Assembly (NCBI GenBank): GCA_000063525.1
Contig: CT978603.1
Location: 243,105-307,104 of the forward strand
Reading direction: 5' to 3'
Source of the DNA: Synechococcus sp. RCC307
GTDB lineage: Bacteria; Cyanobacteriota; Cyanobacteriia; PCC-6307; Cyanobiaceae
Length of the DNA: 64,000 nt
Below are positions 7,759-15,114 of the stretch, piece by piece (positions within the stretch are counted from its first letter, which is position 1; each line of letters opens with the position of its first letter). Position numbers and translations under genes: made by a program. Under the pieces are notes generated by a model that had not been told where the DNA came from, ran no database searches, and saw nothing but the letters and a program-made list of their open reading frames with translations.

Positions 7759-10035
7759 ATGGCTCCAGAAGCGCTACTTCTTGATATCGAAGGCATGAAG
7801 TGCGGCGGCTGCGTCAGCGCTGTGGAGAAGCGCCTGCGCGCCCAACCCGGGGTTCAGGAGGCCAGCGTCAATTTGCTGAGCCGCTCGGCTTGGGTGGAAC
7901 TCGAGCCCCCTGCAACGGCGGAATCCTTGCTGGAAAGCCTGGCCGCCCTTGGCTTTCCAGGCCATCTGCGCGATCCAGACGGTGAGCTGGAGCGCCTGCA
8001 GCAAGCCCGCCAGCAGCAGAGCTGGTGGAGCTGCTGGCGACAGCTGGTGGTGGCGCTGGTGCTGCTGTTGATCAGCAGTGCCGGCCACCTCAGCAGTGGC
8101 GGTGTGCTCGCCGATATGCGCCTGCACGCCCTGGTGGCCACAGTCGCTTTGGCCGGCCCGGGCCGGCCGATCTTGGTGCGCGGTTGGAAAGGCTTGGCCC
8201 AGGGCGTTCCTGGCATGGACAGCCTGGTGGGCTTGGGCGTGGGCACGGCCTATTTGGCCAGCATGGTGGCTTTGATCTGGCCCTCGGTGGGCTGGTCTTG
8301 CTTTTTCAATGAGCCGGTAATGCTGCTCGGCTTTGTGCTGCTGGGCCGCTTTTTGGAAGCCCGCGCCCGCCGCCGCACAGGCGCTGCGCTGGAGGAGTTG
8401 GCGCAATTGCAGCCTGAAACGGCCCTGTTGCTGCTGGGGGATGGCTCCACCCGCAGCATCCGCGTGGGTGGGCTGCGGCCCGGCGATCATCTGCGGGTGC
8501 TCCCGGGTGATCGTTTACCCGTTGACGGGGTGGTGATCGATGGCAGCTCATCGCTGGATGAATCGAGCCTCACCGGCGAACCATTGCCCCGCAGCGTGGC
8601 CAGTGGTGATGAATTGGCTGCCGGCAGCCTCAATTTGCAGGCGCCGCTGGATCTCAAGGTGCTCAGGCCGGGATCGGAATCAGCGCTGGCCCGGGTGATT
8701 GCCCTGGTGGAGCAAGCCCAGGCCCGCAAGGCACCGGTGCAGGCCATGGCGGATCGCTGGGCGGGCCGCTTCACCTGGATCGTGATGGCTTTGGCCCTAG
8801 CCACGTTTCTGTTCTGGTGGCTGCTGGGCAGTGATCTCTTCCCTCAGGTGCTCGATGGCATGGCCCATGGCCCCGGCCATCACCGCAGCTTGGGCAGTGG
8901 CGCTGAAACTCCCTTCGCCCTGGCCTTGCAGTTGGCCATTGCTGTGCTGGTGGTGGCTTGCCCGTGCGCGTTGGGGCTGGCCACCCCCACAGCCATCAGC
9001 GTGGCCACTGGCCGCGCCGCCCATTTGGGCCTGCTGTTCCGCGGCGGCGATGTGCTGGAGGTGGCTGCTTCGGTGCGCACGGTGTTGCTGGATAAAACCG
9101 GCACCCTCACTCGCGGCCGGCCCCTGCTGGAAGACCAGCTGGTGATCGCCGATGGCCTGGATGCTTCGGGTTTGCTGCAACTGGCTGCGTCCTTGGAGCA
9201 AACCACCCGCCACCCCTTGGCGTGGGCGCTGCTGCAGGCCGCTGAAGGCCAGGGCTTGAACTTGCTGAGCTGCAGCAGCAGCACCACCCAGGCCGGCGAT
9301 GGCGTCGAGGGACAGTTGGATTCGCAGCAGCAGCTCTGCCGTTTGGGTCGTTTGGCCTGGCTTGAGCACCACGGTGTTCATGTGCCTGCCATGGCCAGTG
9401 CATGGCAGCAGCAGCAGGAGCAGGGCGGGGCCACGGTGCTGGCCTTGGCCCATGGCCAGGAGCTGTTGGGGCTTTTGGCCGTGCGCGATGCCATGCGCCC
9501 CGATGCGGCTGAGGCCCTGGCCCAGTTGCGCAGCGATGGCTTGGCCTTGGCCGTGCTCAGCGGTGATCGTGAGGGCCCCGTTCGGCAGCTCGGCCAACAG
9601 CTTTCTCTGCAGCCGGATCAATTGGCTTGGGGGCTGCGGCCTGAGCACAAGCTCCAGCGGTTGCATCAGGCCTCTGGCCCGGTGGCGATGGTGGGTGATG
9701 GCCTCAATGACGCCCCAGCCTTGGCGGCGGCTGATCTCGGCATTGCGGTGGGAACCGGCACCCAGATCGCCCAGGACAGCGCTGATTTGGTGGTGCTCGG
9801 GGAACGCCTGATGGCAGTGCCGCAAGCATTGGCCTTGGCCCGCTCAGCCCAGGCCAAAATTCGCCAGAACCTCAGCTGGGCATTCGGTTACAACCTGCTG
9901 GTGTTGCCCTTGGCCGCTGGGGTGCTGCTGCCAGGCTTTGGCCTCTTGCTCACTCCTCCTTTGGCCGCTCTGTTGATGGCACTGAGTTCGATCACGGTGG
10001 TGGCCAATGCTCTGTTGCTGCGCGCTCCGGCATGA
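7759..10035 (+). CDS. P1B-type copper-transporting ATPase
   Basis: 758 residues from the ATG at 7759; a GTG at 7741 is possible. It is a heavy-metal P-type ATPase that moves Cu(I) across a membrane. One N-terminal metal-binding domain carries GMKCGGC (Cys15, Cys18). The transmembrane CPC motif is in VACPCALGLATP. The phosphorylation site DKTGT, the nucleotide-domain HP dipeptide (RHPLAWAL) and the hinge GDGLNDAPA are all present. Cyanobacteria have two such pumps, CtaA (plasma membrane import) and PacS (thylakoid), and I cannot assign this one safely. It overlaps tmk by four bases (ATGA). Confidence 0.92.
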   Translation: MAPEALLLDIEGMKCGGCVSAVEKRLRAQPGVQEASVNLLSRSAWVELEPPATAESLLESLAALGFPGHLRDPDGELERLQQARQQQSWWSCWRQLVVALVLLLISSAGHLSSGGVLADMRLHALVATVALAGPGRPILVRGWKGLAQGVPGMDSLVGLGVGTAYLASMVALIWPSVGWSCFFNEPVMLLGFVLLGRFLEARARRRTGAALEELAQLQPETALLLLGDGSTRSIRVGGLRPGDHLRVLPGDRLPVDGVVIDGSSSLDESSLTGEPLPRSVASGDELAAGSLNLQAPLDLKVLRPGSESALARVIALVEQAQARKAPVQAMADRWAGRFTWIVMALALATFLFWWLLGSDLFPQVLDGMAHGPGHHRSLGSGAETPFALALQLAIAVLVVACPCALGLATPTAISVATGRAAHLGLLFRGGDVLEVAASVRTVLLDKTGTLTRGRPLLEDQLVIADGLDASGLLQLAASLEQTTRHPLAWALLQAAEGQGLNLLSCSSSTTQAGDGVEGQLDSQQQLCRLGRLAWLEHHGVHVPAMASAWQQQQEQGGATVLALAHGQELLGLLAVRDAMRPDAAEALAQLRSDGLALAVLSGDREGPVRQLGQQLSLQPDQLAWGLRPEHKLQRLHQASGPVAMVGDGLNDAPALAAADLGIAVGTGTQIAQDSADLVVLGERLMAVPQALALARSAQAKIRQNLSWAFGYNLLVLPLAAGVLLPGFGLLLTPPLAALLMALSSITVVANALLLRAPA

Positions 10036-10670
10036 GAGGCCGGTTTCTGGTGCTGGAGGGCATTGATGGCTGCGGCAAAACCACGCAGCTCAAGGCCTTG
10101 GCTGATTGGTTGCCAGCCAGTGGCCTAATGCCCTCTGGCGCGCAGCTGATCACCACCCGCGAGCCCGGCGGCACCGCTTTGGGCCAGGCCCTGCGGCAAT
10201 TGCTGCTGCATCCTCCCGAGGAGCAGGCCCCGGCCACCCGCGCTGAGCTGCTGCTCTACGCGGCTGATCGCGCCCAACATGTTCAGACCCGATTGGAGCC
10301 TGCCTTGGCTGCTGGTGATTGGGTGCTCAGTGATCGTTATTGCGGCTCCACCGCCGCGTATCAGGGCTATGGCCGCGGTTTGGACCTTGATTTGATTACC
10401 CAGCTGGAGCAGTTGGCCACAGCGGGGTTGCAGCCAGATCTTTGCCTCTGGCTTGAGCTATCGCCTGAGCTGGCCGCCCAGCGCCGCTCCGGCCAGCAGC
10501 AAGACCGCATCGAAGCCGAAGGTTTGGCTTTTTTGGCGCGGGTGCATCAAGGCTTTGCCGAGCTGAGCCAGCGGCCGCTTTGGCGGCGGGTGGATGCCTC
10601 GCTTCCCCCTGAGCAGGTGCATCAGCAGGTGCAGCACTTGGTGCGTGAGGGTTTGGAGTTGGCCCTGTGA
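10032..10670 (+). CDS. tmk: Thymidylate kinase
   Basis: 212 residues. Tmk phosphorylates dTMP to dTDP for DNA synthesis. The P-loop is EGIDGCGKTT at residues 9-18, the substrate-binding TREPGG block follows near residue 40, and the DRYCGSTAAYQG segment contains the family DR motif. The start overlaps the stop of the copper ATPase and the 3' end overlaps the holB start (GTGA), so the three genes form a tight rightward unit although only tmk and holB are functionally related. Confidence 0.95.
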   Translation: MRGRFLVLEGIDGCGKTTQLKALADWLPASGLMPSGAQLITTREPGGTALGQALRQLLLHPPEEQAPATRAELLLYAADRAQHVQTRLEPALAAGDWVLSDRYCGSTAAYQGYGRGLDLDLITQLEQLATAGLQPDLCLWLELSPELAAQRRSGQQQDRIEAEGLAFLARVHQGFAELSQRPLWRRVDASLPPEQVHQQVQHLVREGLELAL

Positions 10671-11599
10671 GTGAGGCGCTGTTCGCCGGAATCGAAGGGC
10701 AGCAGCAGGCCCTTGAGCTGCTCACTGCTGCTTTGAATCAGCAGCGCCTGGCCCCGGCTTATCTGTTTGCCGGGCCCGATGGCGTGGGGCGCTCCTTAAC
10801 GGCCCGCCGTTTTCTCGAAGGCCTTTGCGCTGGTGGCGCGCAGCCCGATCCGGACTTGCGACGCAGGCTGCAACAGGGCAACCATCCCGATTTGATCTGG
10901 GTGGAGCCCACCTATTTGGAGAAAGGCGAGCGCATCACGGCGACGGAAGCCAAAGAGCGTGGCTTGAGCAAGAAAACCCTGCCCCAGATCCGCTTGGAGC
11001 AGATCCGTGAAGTCAGCCGTTTTTTGGCGCGGCCGCCCCTGGATGCCAGCCGCTCCATGGTCGTGATTGAGCAGGCTGAGGCGATGGCTGAGTCTGCAGC
11101 CAATGCCCTGCTGAAAACCTTGGAGGAGCCTGGCCAGGGCCTGCTTGTGTTGATCACCGCAGCCCCCGAGCGCCTGTTGGCCACGATCTTGAGCCGTTGT
11201 CAGCGCATCCCCTTTAAGCCATTGCCGGCTCACACGATGCTGCAGCTGGTGGGCGGCGCCCAAGACGATCCCCCGGCGCTGGTGGATTTAGCGGCTGGGT
11301 CCCCTGGCGCCTTGCTTTTGTGGCGTGAGCGTTGGGCCGAACTGCCGCCTGAGCTGTTGGCCCAGCTGCAGCAACTCCCCACCCAGCCGATCGATGCGCT
11401 CACTTTGGCCCGTGAGGTGTGTGAAGCGCTCGACACCGAGCAGCAGCTCTGGTTATTGCAGTGGTGGCAATGGCACCTTTGGCGCCAGCAAGCCCAAGAC
11501 AACGTGCAGCGGAGGCTGACCAAGCTGCGCCGCCATTTGGTTGGACACGTTCAACCGCGGTTGGCTTGGGAAGTGGCCTTGCTGGATCTGATCGCCTAA
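10667..11599 (+). CDS. holB: DNA polymerase III delta-prime subunit (HolB)
   Basis: 310 residues from a GTG. Delta-prime is the stator of the clamp loader that places the sliding clamp on DNA. The AAA+ fold is visible: the P-loop position reads GPDGVGRS (residues 36-43), followed by a helix ending in FLEGLC, and the LLKTLEEPG arm and [10 protein letters not shown] motif typical of gamma/delta-prime proteins. The P-loop Lys is replaced by Arg42, so ATP hydrolysis is doubtful, in line with the non-catalytic role of delta-prime. No four-Cys zinc site is seen. It overlaps tmk by four bases and its stop overlaps the convergent rpaA stop by four. Confidence 0.9.
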   Translation: MSEALFAGIEGQQQALELLTAALNQQRLAPAYLFAGPDGVGRSLTARRFLEGLCAGGAQPDPDLRRRLQQGNHPDLIWVEPTYLEKGERITATEAKERGLSKKTLPQIRLEQIREVSRFLARPPLDASRSMVVIEQAEAMAESAANALLKTLEEPGQGLLVLITAAPERLLATILSRCQRIPFKPLPAHTMLQLVGGAQDDPPALVDLAAGSPGALLLWRERWAELPPELLAQLQQLPTQPIDALTLAREVCEALDTEQQLWLLQWWQWHLWRQQAQDNVQRRLTKLRRHLVGHVQPRLAWEVALLDLIA

Positions 11600-12378
11600 G
11601 CGATCTGCTCGAGGTTGCCCTGGCGCTCGGCGCGGAACTCTTTCATCACGCGGCTGGAGTCATCGAGGTTGGCTCCACTGGGAAGCTCCAGGCAATAGCC
11701 AGCCCCATACACCGTTTTGATGAAGCGGGGTTTGCGGGGATCGGGCTCGAGCTTGGTGCGCAGGTGGCGGATGTGAACCCGGATGGTTTCGATGTCGTCA
11801 TCGGGCTCGTAGCCCCACACCTCTTTGAGGATCAACGAAGGGGCCACGGTCTGCCCATGGCGCTGCAGCAGGCAGTGCAGCAGTTCAAATTCAAGGTGGG
11901 TCAGCCGCACGGGCTGGTCAAACCAGATGGCTTCGAAGCGCTCGGGCACCAGGGTGATGGGGCCAAAGCTGAGGATTTCGCTGTGCTTGCTGGAGAGCGG
12001 CGCACGGTCGCTGCGGCGCAGCAGTGCTTTCACCCGAGCAAGCAGTTCTTCCAGCTCAAAAGGCTTGGTCAGGTAGTCATCGGCCCCGGAATTGAAGCCC
12101 GTCACCTTGTCTTTGGTGCCCGCCAGTGCAGTGAGCATCAGGATCGGAATTTGCGCGGTGCGGTCATCGCGGCGCAGGCGTTGGCACAGGGTGAGGCCAT
12201 CCACCCGAGGCAGCATCAAATCCAAAACGATCAGATCGGGGATGTATTGCAATGCAAGAGCCTGACCTTTGATGCCGTCATCGGCCTTTTGAACATCAAA
12301 ACCAGAGTGCTCGAGATTGCCGGCAACGAGCTCGCGCATGTCCCGGTCGTCTTCGATCAACAGGATGCAGGGCTTCAT
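11596..12378 (-). CDS. rpaA: OmpR-type response regulator RpaA, circadian output regulator
   Basis: 260 residues. RpaA is the master output regulator of the cyanobacterial clock: SasA bound to KaiC phosphorylates it, and CikA dephosphorylates it. The receiver has acidic residues at 9-11, the phospho-acceptor Asp53 in [14 protein letters not shown] and the Lys in YLTKPF. The DNA-binding domain contains [15 protein letters not shown] and the recognition part [17 protein letters not shown]. These stretches match the RpaA family far better than RpaB or other OmpR paralogs, and Asp53 matches the numbering known from Synechococcus elongatus. The C-terminal tail after GYCLELP is about 25 residues long and polar. 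Confidence 0.9.
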   Translation of the reverse strand: MKPCILLIEDDRDMRELVAGNLEHSGFDVQKADDGIKGQALALQYIPDLIVLDLMLPRVDGLTLCQRLRRDDRTAQIPILMLTALAGTKDKVTGFNSGADDYLTKPFELEELLARVKALLRRSDRAPLSSKHSEILSFGPITLVPERFEAIWFDQPVRLTHLEFELLHCLLQRHGQTVAPSLILKEVWGYEPDDDIETIRVHIRHLRTKLEPDPRKPRFIKTVYGAGYCLELPSGANLDDSSRVMKEFRAERQGNLEQIA

Positions 12379-12560
12379 TGGACGTTCGCGGGAGGGCAGT
12401 TGGATCGCGGAATGTGCCCGGACGATCTTGCGGTTTTTCTGATTTGACTACTAGGGAGATTCTTTTCTTCGTCTGCCTTTTATGGGGGCCTGAAAGATGC
12501 TTTTGCATCAAAAAGCAGGAATTACGTTGGAACTTAAGAATCTCTATGGATTTGATCGCA
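12379..12560. other. Leader/promoter region upstream of rpaA
   Basis: No gene is seen here. The stretch lies upstream of rpaA (leftward) and must hold its promoter. It is visibly AT-richer than the genes. It contains a perfect hairpin with arms GATGC (12496-12500) and GCATC (12505-12509), which overlaps an alternative pairing GCTTTT with AAAAGC. The two folds are mutually exclusive. Whether either is transcribed cannot be judged from sequence. Confidence 0.35.
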
Positions 12561-12603
12561 CAAAAGCCCGCTTCTTCGATGTTCAACCATCCAAGAAACG
12601 GGC
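12561..12603 (-). terminator. Rho-independent terminator of tRNA-Asn
   Basis: On the minus strand, 11-base arms GCCCGTTTCTT (12603-12593) and AAGAAGCGGGC (12576-12566) pair with one G-U wobble around a 16-base loop and are followed by TTTTG. The position, about 20 bases past the 3' end of the tRNA, fits transcription termination of the ABC ATPase/tRNA transcript. Confidence 0.7.
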
Positions 12604-12624
12604 CGGTTTGTGAATGGGAAAAAA

Positions 12625-12696
12625 CTCCCCGGGCGGGATTCGAACCTGCGACCAATCGATTAACAGTCGACCGCTCTACCGCTGAGCTACCGAGGA
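12625..12696 (-). tRNA. tRNA-Asn (anticodon GTT)
   Basis: The 72-base minus-strand sequence folds as a cloverleaf. The acceptor stem is TCCTCGG with CCGGGGA plus discriminator G, the D arm contains AGCTCAGCGGTAGAGC, the anticodon loop is CTGTTAA with GTT at 12662-12664, and the T loop is GTTCGAATC. The CCA end is not encoded. It lies 16 bases downstream of the ABC ATPase gene on the same strand and is followed by a clear terminator. Confidence 0.96.
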
Positions 12697-12712
12697 ATGA
12701 GACCGCAAGAAC

Positions 12713-13381
12713 CTACCTGCCAGCCGCGCTTCCGGGCAACCCCTGACGCTCCAATTTCCGCCTGAGCTCCGCTCCGCTCTGCCATGGGCCAGCAACGCCG
12801 CACTCCAGCTGAAGAGCTCCATCGCACCGCTCCAGCTCTTCGAGCCGGTGGGTGACCCACAACGCCGTCAGCGGTGGGCTGAGCTGGCGGATCAGTTGCA
12901 ACACCGATTGCTGGCTTTCGGGATCCAGCAGGGCTGTGGGTTCATCGAGTAGCAGTAATTGGGCGCCGCTTAAGAGCCCTGAAGCAATCGCCAGTCGCTG
13001 CTTCTGGCCGCCGCTGAGGCTGTGGATCGGGCGATCGGCCATGCCCTCCAGTCCCACCTGCTTGAGGGCCTGATCGATCGCCGCCGTGCTCAGCGCTGTT
13101 TCTTCCGGCAGATGGAAGGCCAGCTCACTGCCGCAGCTGGGCAAGAGCAGCTGGTGATCGGGGTTTTGGAACACCAGCGCTGGGCGCCCAGGGCTTTGGA
13201 TGACGCCGCTTTCGGCTTCGAGTAAGCCAGCGATGAGCCGCAGCAGGGTGCTTTTACCGCTGCCATTGCCGCCCACCAGCATCCACAGGCCAGGGCCAGG
13301 GATTGAAAAACTGCAGCGCTCCAGGGCGCTGGTGCCATTGGGCCAGCGGTAGCGCAGGCGCTCAACTGCGAGCGGAATCAC
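12713..13381 (-). CDS. ABC transporter ATP-binding protein, ECF/cobalt-type
   Basis: 222 residues, a single nucleotide-binding domain. Walker A is GGNGSGKST (about residues 37-45), the Q-loop is FQNPDHQLL, the signature is LSGGQKQR, Walker B is LLLLDEPTALLD and the switch His is in VTHR. The NPDHQ wording of the Q-loop is typical of the energy-coupling factor ATPases (CbiO/EcfA). No permease, EcfT or substrate-binding gene is adjacent, so the partner and substrate are unknown. The gene starts 5 bases after the UPF0367 gene and is followed at once by tRNA-Asn on the same strand. Confidence 0.85.
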   Translation of the reverse strand: MIPLAVERLRYRWPNGTSALERCSFSIPGPGLWMLVGGNGSGKSTLLRLIAGLLEAESGVIQSPGRPALVFQNPDHQLLLPSCGSELAFHLPEETALSTAAIDQALKQVGLEGMADRPIHSLSGGQKQRLAIASGLLSGAQLLLLDEPTALLDPESQQSVLQLIRQLSPPLTALWVTHRLEELERCDGALQLECGVAGPWQSGAELRRKLERQGLPGSAAGR

Positions 13382-13386
13382 CCCGA

Positions 13387-13650
13387 TCAGCCGCCGGTGC
13401 TGAAGCCAGGACGCTTGCTGCCGGCACCCATGGCGCTCTTTTCATACAGCTGCACCGAAACGATTTCACTGCTGCGCAGGCAGATCTGTTTTTCCTCTGA
13501 TTTTTCGCAGCGCAGATCCATTAGCTGGGGATGGCCCGACTCCATGGCTTGGCGAATCTCGCCGTACAAGCCTTGGGCCGCTTCCAGGCTTTTGCGCTGC
13601 ACGCTGATAGGCATCGGCGACAGCTTGAGGCTCAGCTCAACAACGAACAT
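13387..13650 (-). CDS. UPF0367 family protein
   Basis: 87 residues. It resembles the short cyanobacterial UPF0367 proteins: the N-terminal strand [18 protein letters not shown], the helix [24 protein letters not shown] and the [12 protein letters not shown] segment are all family-like. No function is known. No signal peptide or membrane segment is present, so it should be soluble. It is the first gene of the leftward set with the ABC ATPase and is divergent from psbD across 133 bases. Confidence 0.75.
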   Translation of the reverse strand: MFVVELSLKLSPMPISVQRKSLEAAQGLYGEIRQAMESGHPQLMDLRCEKSEEKQICLRSSEIVSVQLYEKSAMGAGSKRPGFSTGG

Positions 13651-13757
13651 GACATTGGAAGCAGTCGGCTCACCCTAAGGAGAAAAGCCGCTAAGTAGAA
13701 ATACCCCTTCTGGAGGGCAAAACCCCCCAAACCCCTGGCGGGGCCCCTACATTTCGC

Positions 13758-13775
13758 TTGTAAAGCTTCGTAAAG
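13758..13775 (-). promoter_or_regulatory. HLR1-like direct repeat upstream of psbD
   Basis: On the minus strand, 13775-13758 read CTTTACGAAGCTTTACAA. This holds two TTTAC half-sites ten bases apart and matches the HLR1 consensus (G/T)TTACA(T/A)(T/A)NN(G/T)TTACA(T/A)(T/A), which RpaB binds, with mismatches at the sixth position of the first half-site and the last base of the second. The site ends 8 bases before the psbD ATG, closer than usual for a promoter element, so it could repress or act on a very short leader. Chance occurrence cannot be excluded. Confidence 0.4.
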
Positions 13776-13783
13776 CCAACGCC

Positions 13784-14842
13784 ATGACGATCGCCGTTGG
13801 GCGTGCACCAGCTGGGAGGGGATGGTTCGACGTCCTCGATGACTGGCTGAAGCGCGACCGTTTCGTTTTTGTGGGCTGGTCCGGCCTGCTGCTGTTCCCT
13901 TGTGCCTACATGGCGCTGGGTGGCTGGCTCACCGGCACCACCTTTGTCACTTCCTGGTACACCCACGGAATTGCCAGCAGCTACCTCGAGGGCTGCAACT
14001 TCCTCACCGCTGCGGTTTCCACCCCGGCGGACTCCATGGGCCACAGCCTCTTGCTGCTGTGGGGCCCTGAAGCCCAAGGCGACTTCGTGCGTTGGTGCCA
14101 ACTCGGCGGCCTCTGGGCCTTCGTTGCACTGCACGGTGCATTCGGCCTGATCGGTTTCATGCTGCGTCAGTTCGAAATTGCCCGTCTGGTGGGCATTCGT
14201 CCTTACAACGCCATCGCCTTCTCCGGCCCGATTGCGGTGTTCGTCAGCGTTTTCCTGATGTACCCCCTCGGCCAGAGCAGCTGGTTCTTTGCTCCTTCTT
14301 TCGGCGTGGCAGCGATCTTCCGCTTCCTGCTGTTCCTGCAGGGCTTCCACAACTGGACCCTGAACCCCTTCCACATGATGGGCGTGGCCGGCATCCTCGG
14401 CGGCGCACTGCTGTGCGCCATCCACGGCGCCACGGTGGAAAACACCCTGTTTGAAGACGGTGACGGCGCCAACACCTTCAAGGCGTTTGAGCCCACCCAA
14501 GAAGAGGAGACCTATTCGATGGTCACCGCCAACCGCTTCTGGAGTCAGATCTTTGGTATCGCTTTCTCCAACAAGCGCTGGCTGCACTTCTTCATGCTGT
14601 TCGTGCCTGTGATGGGCCTGTGGACCAGCTCCATCGGCATCATTGGCCTGGCACTGAACCTGCGCGCCTATGACTTCGTCAGCCAGGAACTCCGGGCTGC
14701 TGAAGACCCTGAGTTCGAGACCTTCTACACGAAGAACATTCTTCTGAACGAAGGCCTGCGCGCCTGGATGGCTCCGGCCGACCAACCCCACGAAAACTTC
14801 ATCTTCCCCGAAGAGGTCCTGCCCCGCGGCAACGCTCTTTGA
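13784..14842 (+). CDS. psbD: Photosystem II D2 protein (solitary psbD copy)
   Basis: 352 residues, full length. D2 forms the photosystem II reaction centre with D1. Readable landmarks are MTIAVGRAP at the start, the TyrD region [11 protein letters not shown], the P680 chlorophyll and QA/iron histidines in [14 protein letters not shown], and [17 protein letters not shown] near the second half. In cyanobacteria one psbD normally overlaps psbC. Here a strong terminator follows at 14865 and there is no psbC, so this is most likely the second, stand-alone psbD copy known to be stress or high-light responsive in some species. The upstream 133 bases include an HLR1-like repeat. Confidence 0.97.
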   Translation: MTIAVGRAPAGRGWFDVLDDWLKRDRFVFVGWSGLLLFPCAYMALGGWLTGTTFVTSWYTHGIASSYLEGCNFLTAAVSTPADSMGHSLLLLWGPEAQGDFVRWCQLGGLWAFVALHGAFGLIGFMLRQFEIARLVGIRPYNAIAFSGPIAVFVSVFLMYPLGQSSWFFAPSFGVAAIFRFLLFLQGFHNWTLNPFHMMGVAGILGGALLCAIHGATVENTLFEDGDGANTFKAFEPTQEEETYSMVTANRFWSQIFGIAFSNKRWLHFFMLFVPVMGLWTSSIGIIGLALNLRAYDFVSQELRAAEDPEFETFYTKNILLNEGLRAWMAPADQPHENFIFPEEVLPRGNAL

Positions 14843-14864
14843 TCCGAGGTTTCGATTGCATTCA

Positions 14865-14890
14865 GGGCGCCTGCGGGCGCCCTTTTTTTT
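14865..14890 (+). terminator. Rho-independent terminator of psbD
   Basis: GGGCGCC (14865-14871), a TGC loop and GGGCGCC (14875-14881) form a perfect GC stem followed by eight T residues (14883-14890), 22 bases after the psbD stop. Confidence 0.92.
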
Positions 14891-15114
14891 TGGTTACGCT
14901 CGTGGGGTCCGTTTGACAGTGAGGTGGCCAATGCCCGGCTCGCCGGTGCGTTTGCCGAAGGCCTTGCCGGTCAGGCTTATTTCACAGGAGGTGTCATGTC
15001 CCACAGTTGTTTCATTCAGGGTCTGCTGATCGCGGAGAAGGCCGCCTGATTTAGGCATCCGAGTCCTGATCAAAACGGTTCCGTGCCATAGCGGACCCGG
15101 CGAGAGCCCCCGGT
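14891..15114. other. Intergenic stretch between psbD terminator and GT39 gene
   Basis: No convincing gene. A 41-codon plus-strand frame from a GTG at 14922 to a TGA at 15047-15049 has a plausible hydrophobic composition (LAGAFAEGLAGQAYFTGG), but no ribosome binding site and no recognised family. A GTG-started 74-codon minus-strand frame covers 14894-15118 and looks non-coding. Near 15106-15134 a hairpin with arms close to GCCCCCGGTTCAC and GTGAGCCGGGGGC spans the stop of the leftward GT39 gene; it lacks a T tract but could end or stabilise that transcript. Confidence 0.35.
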
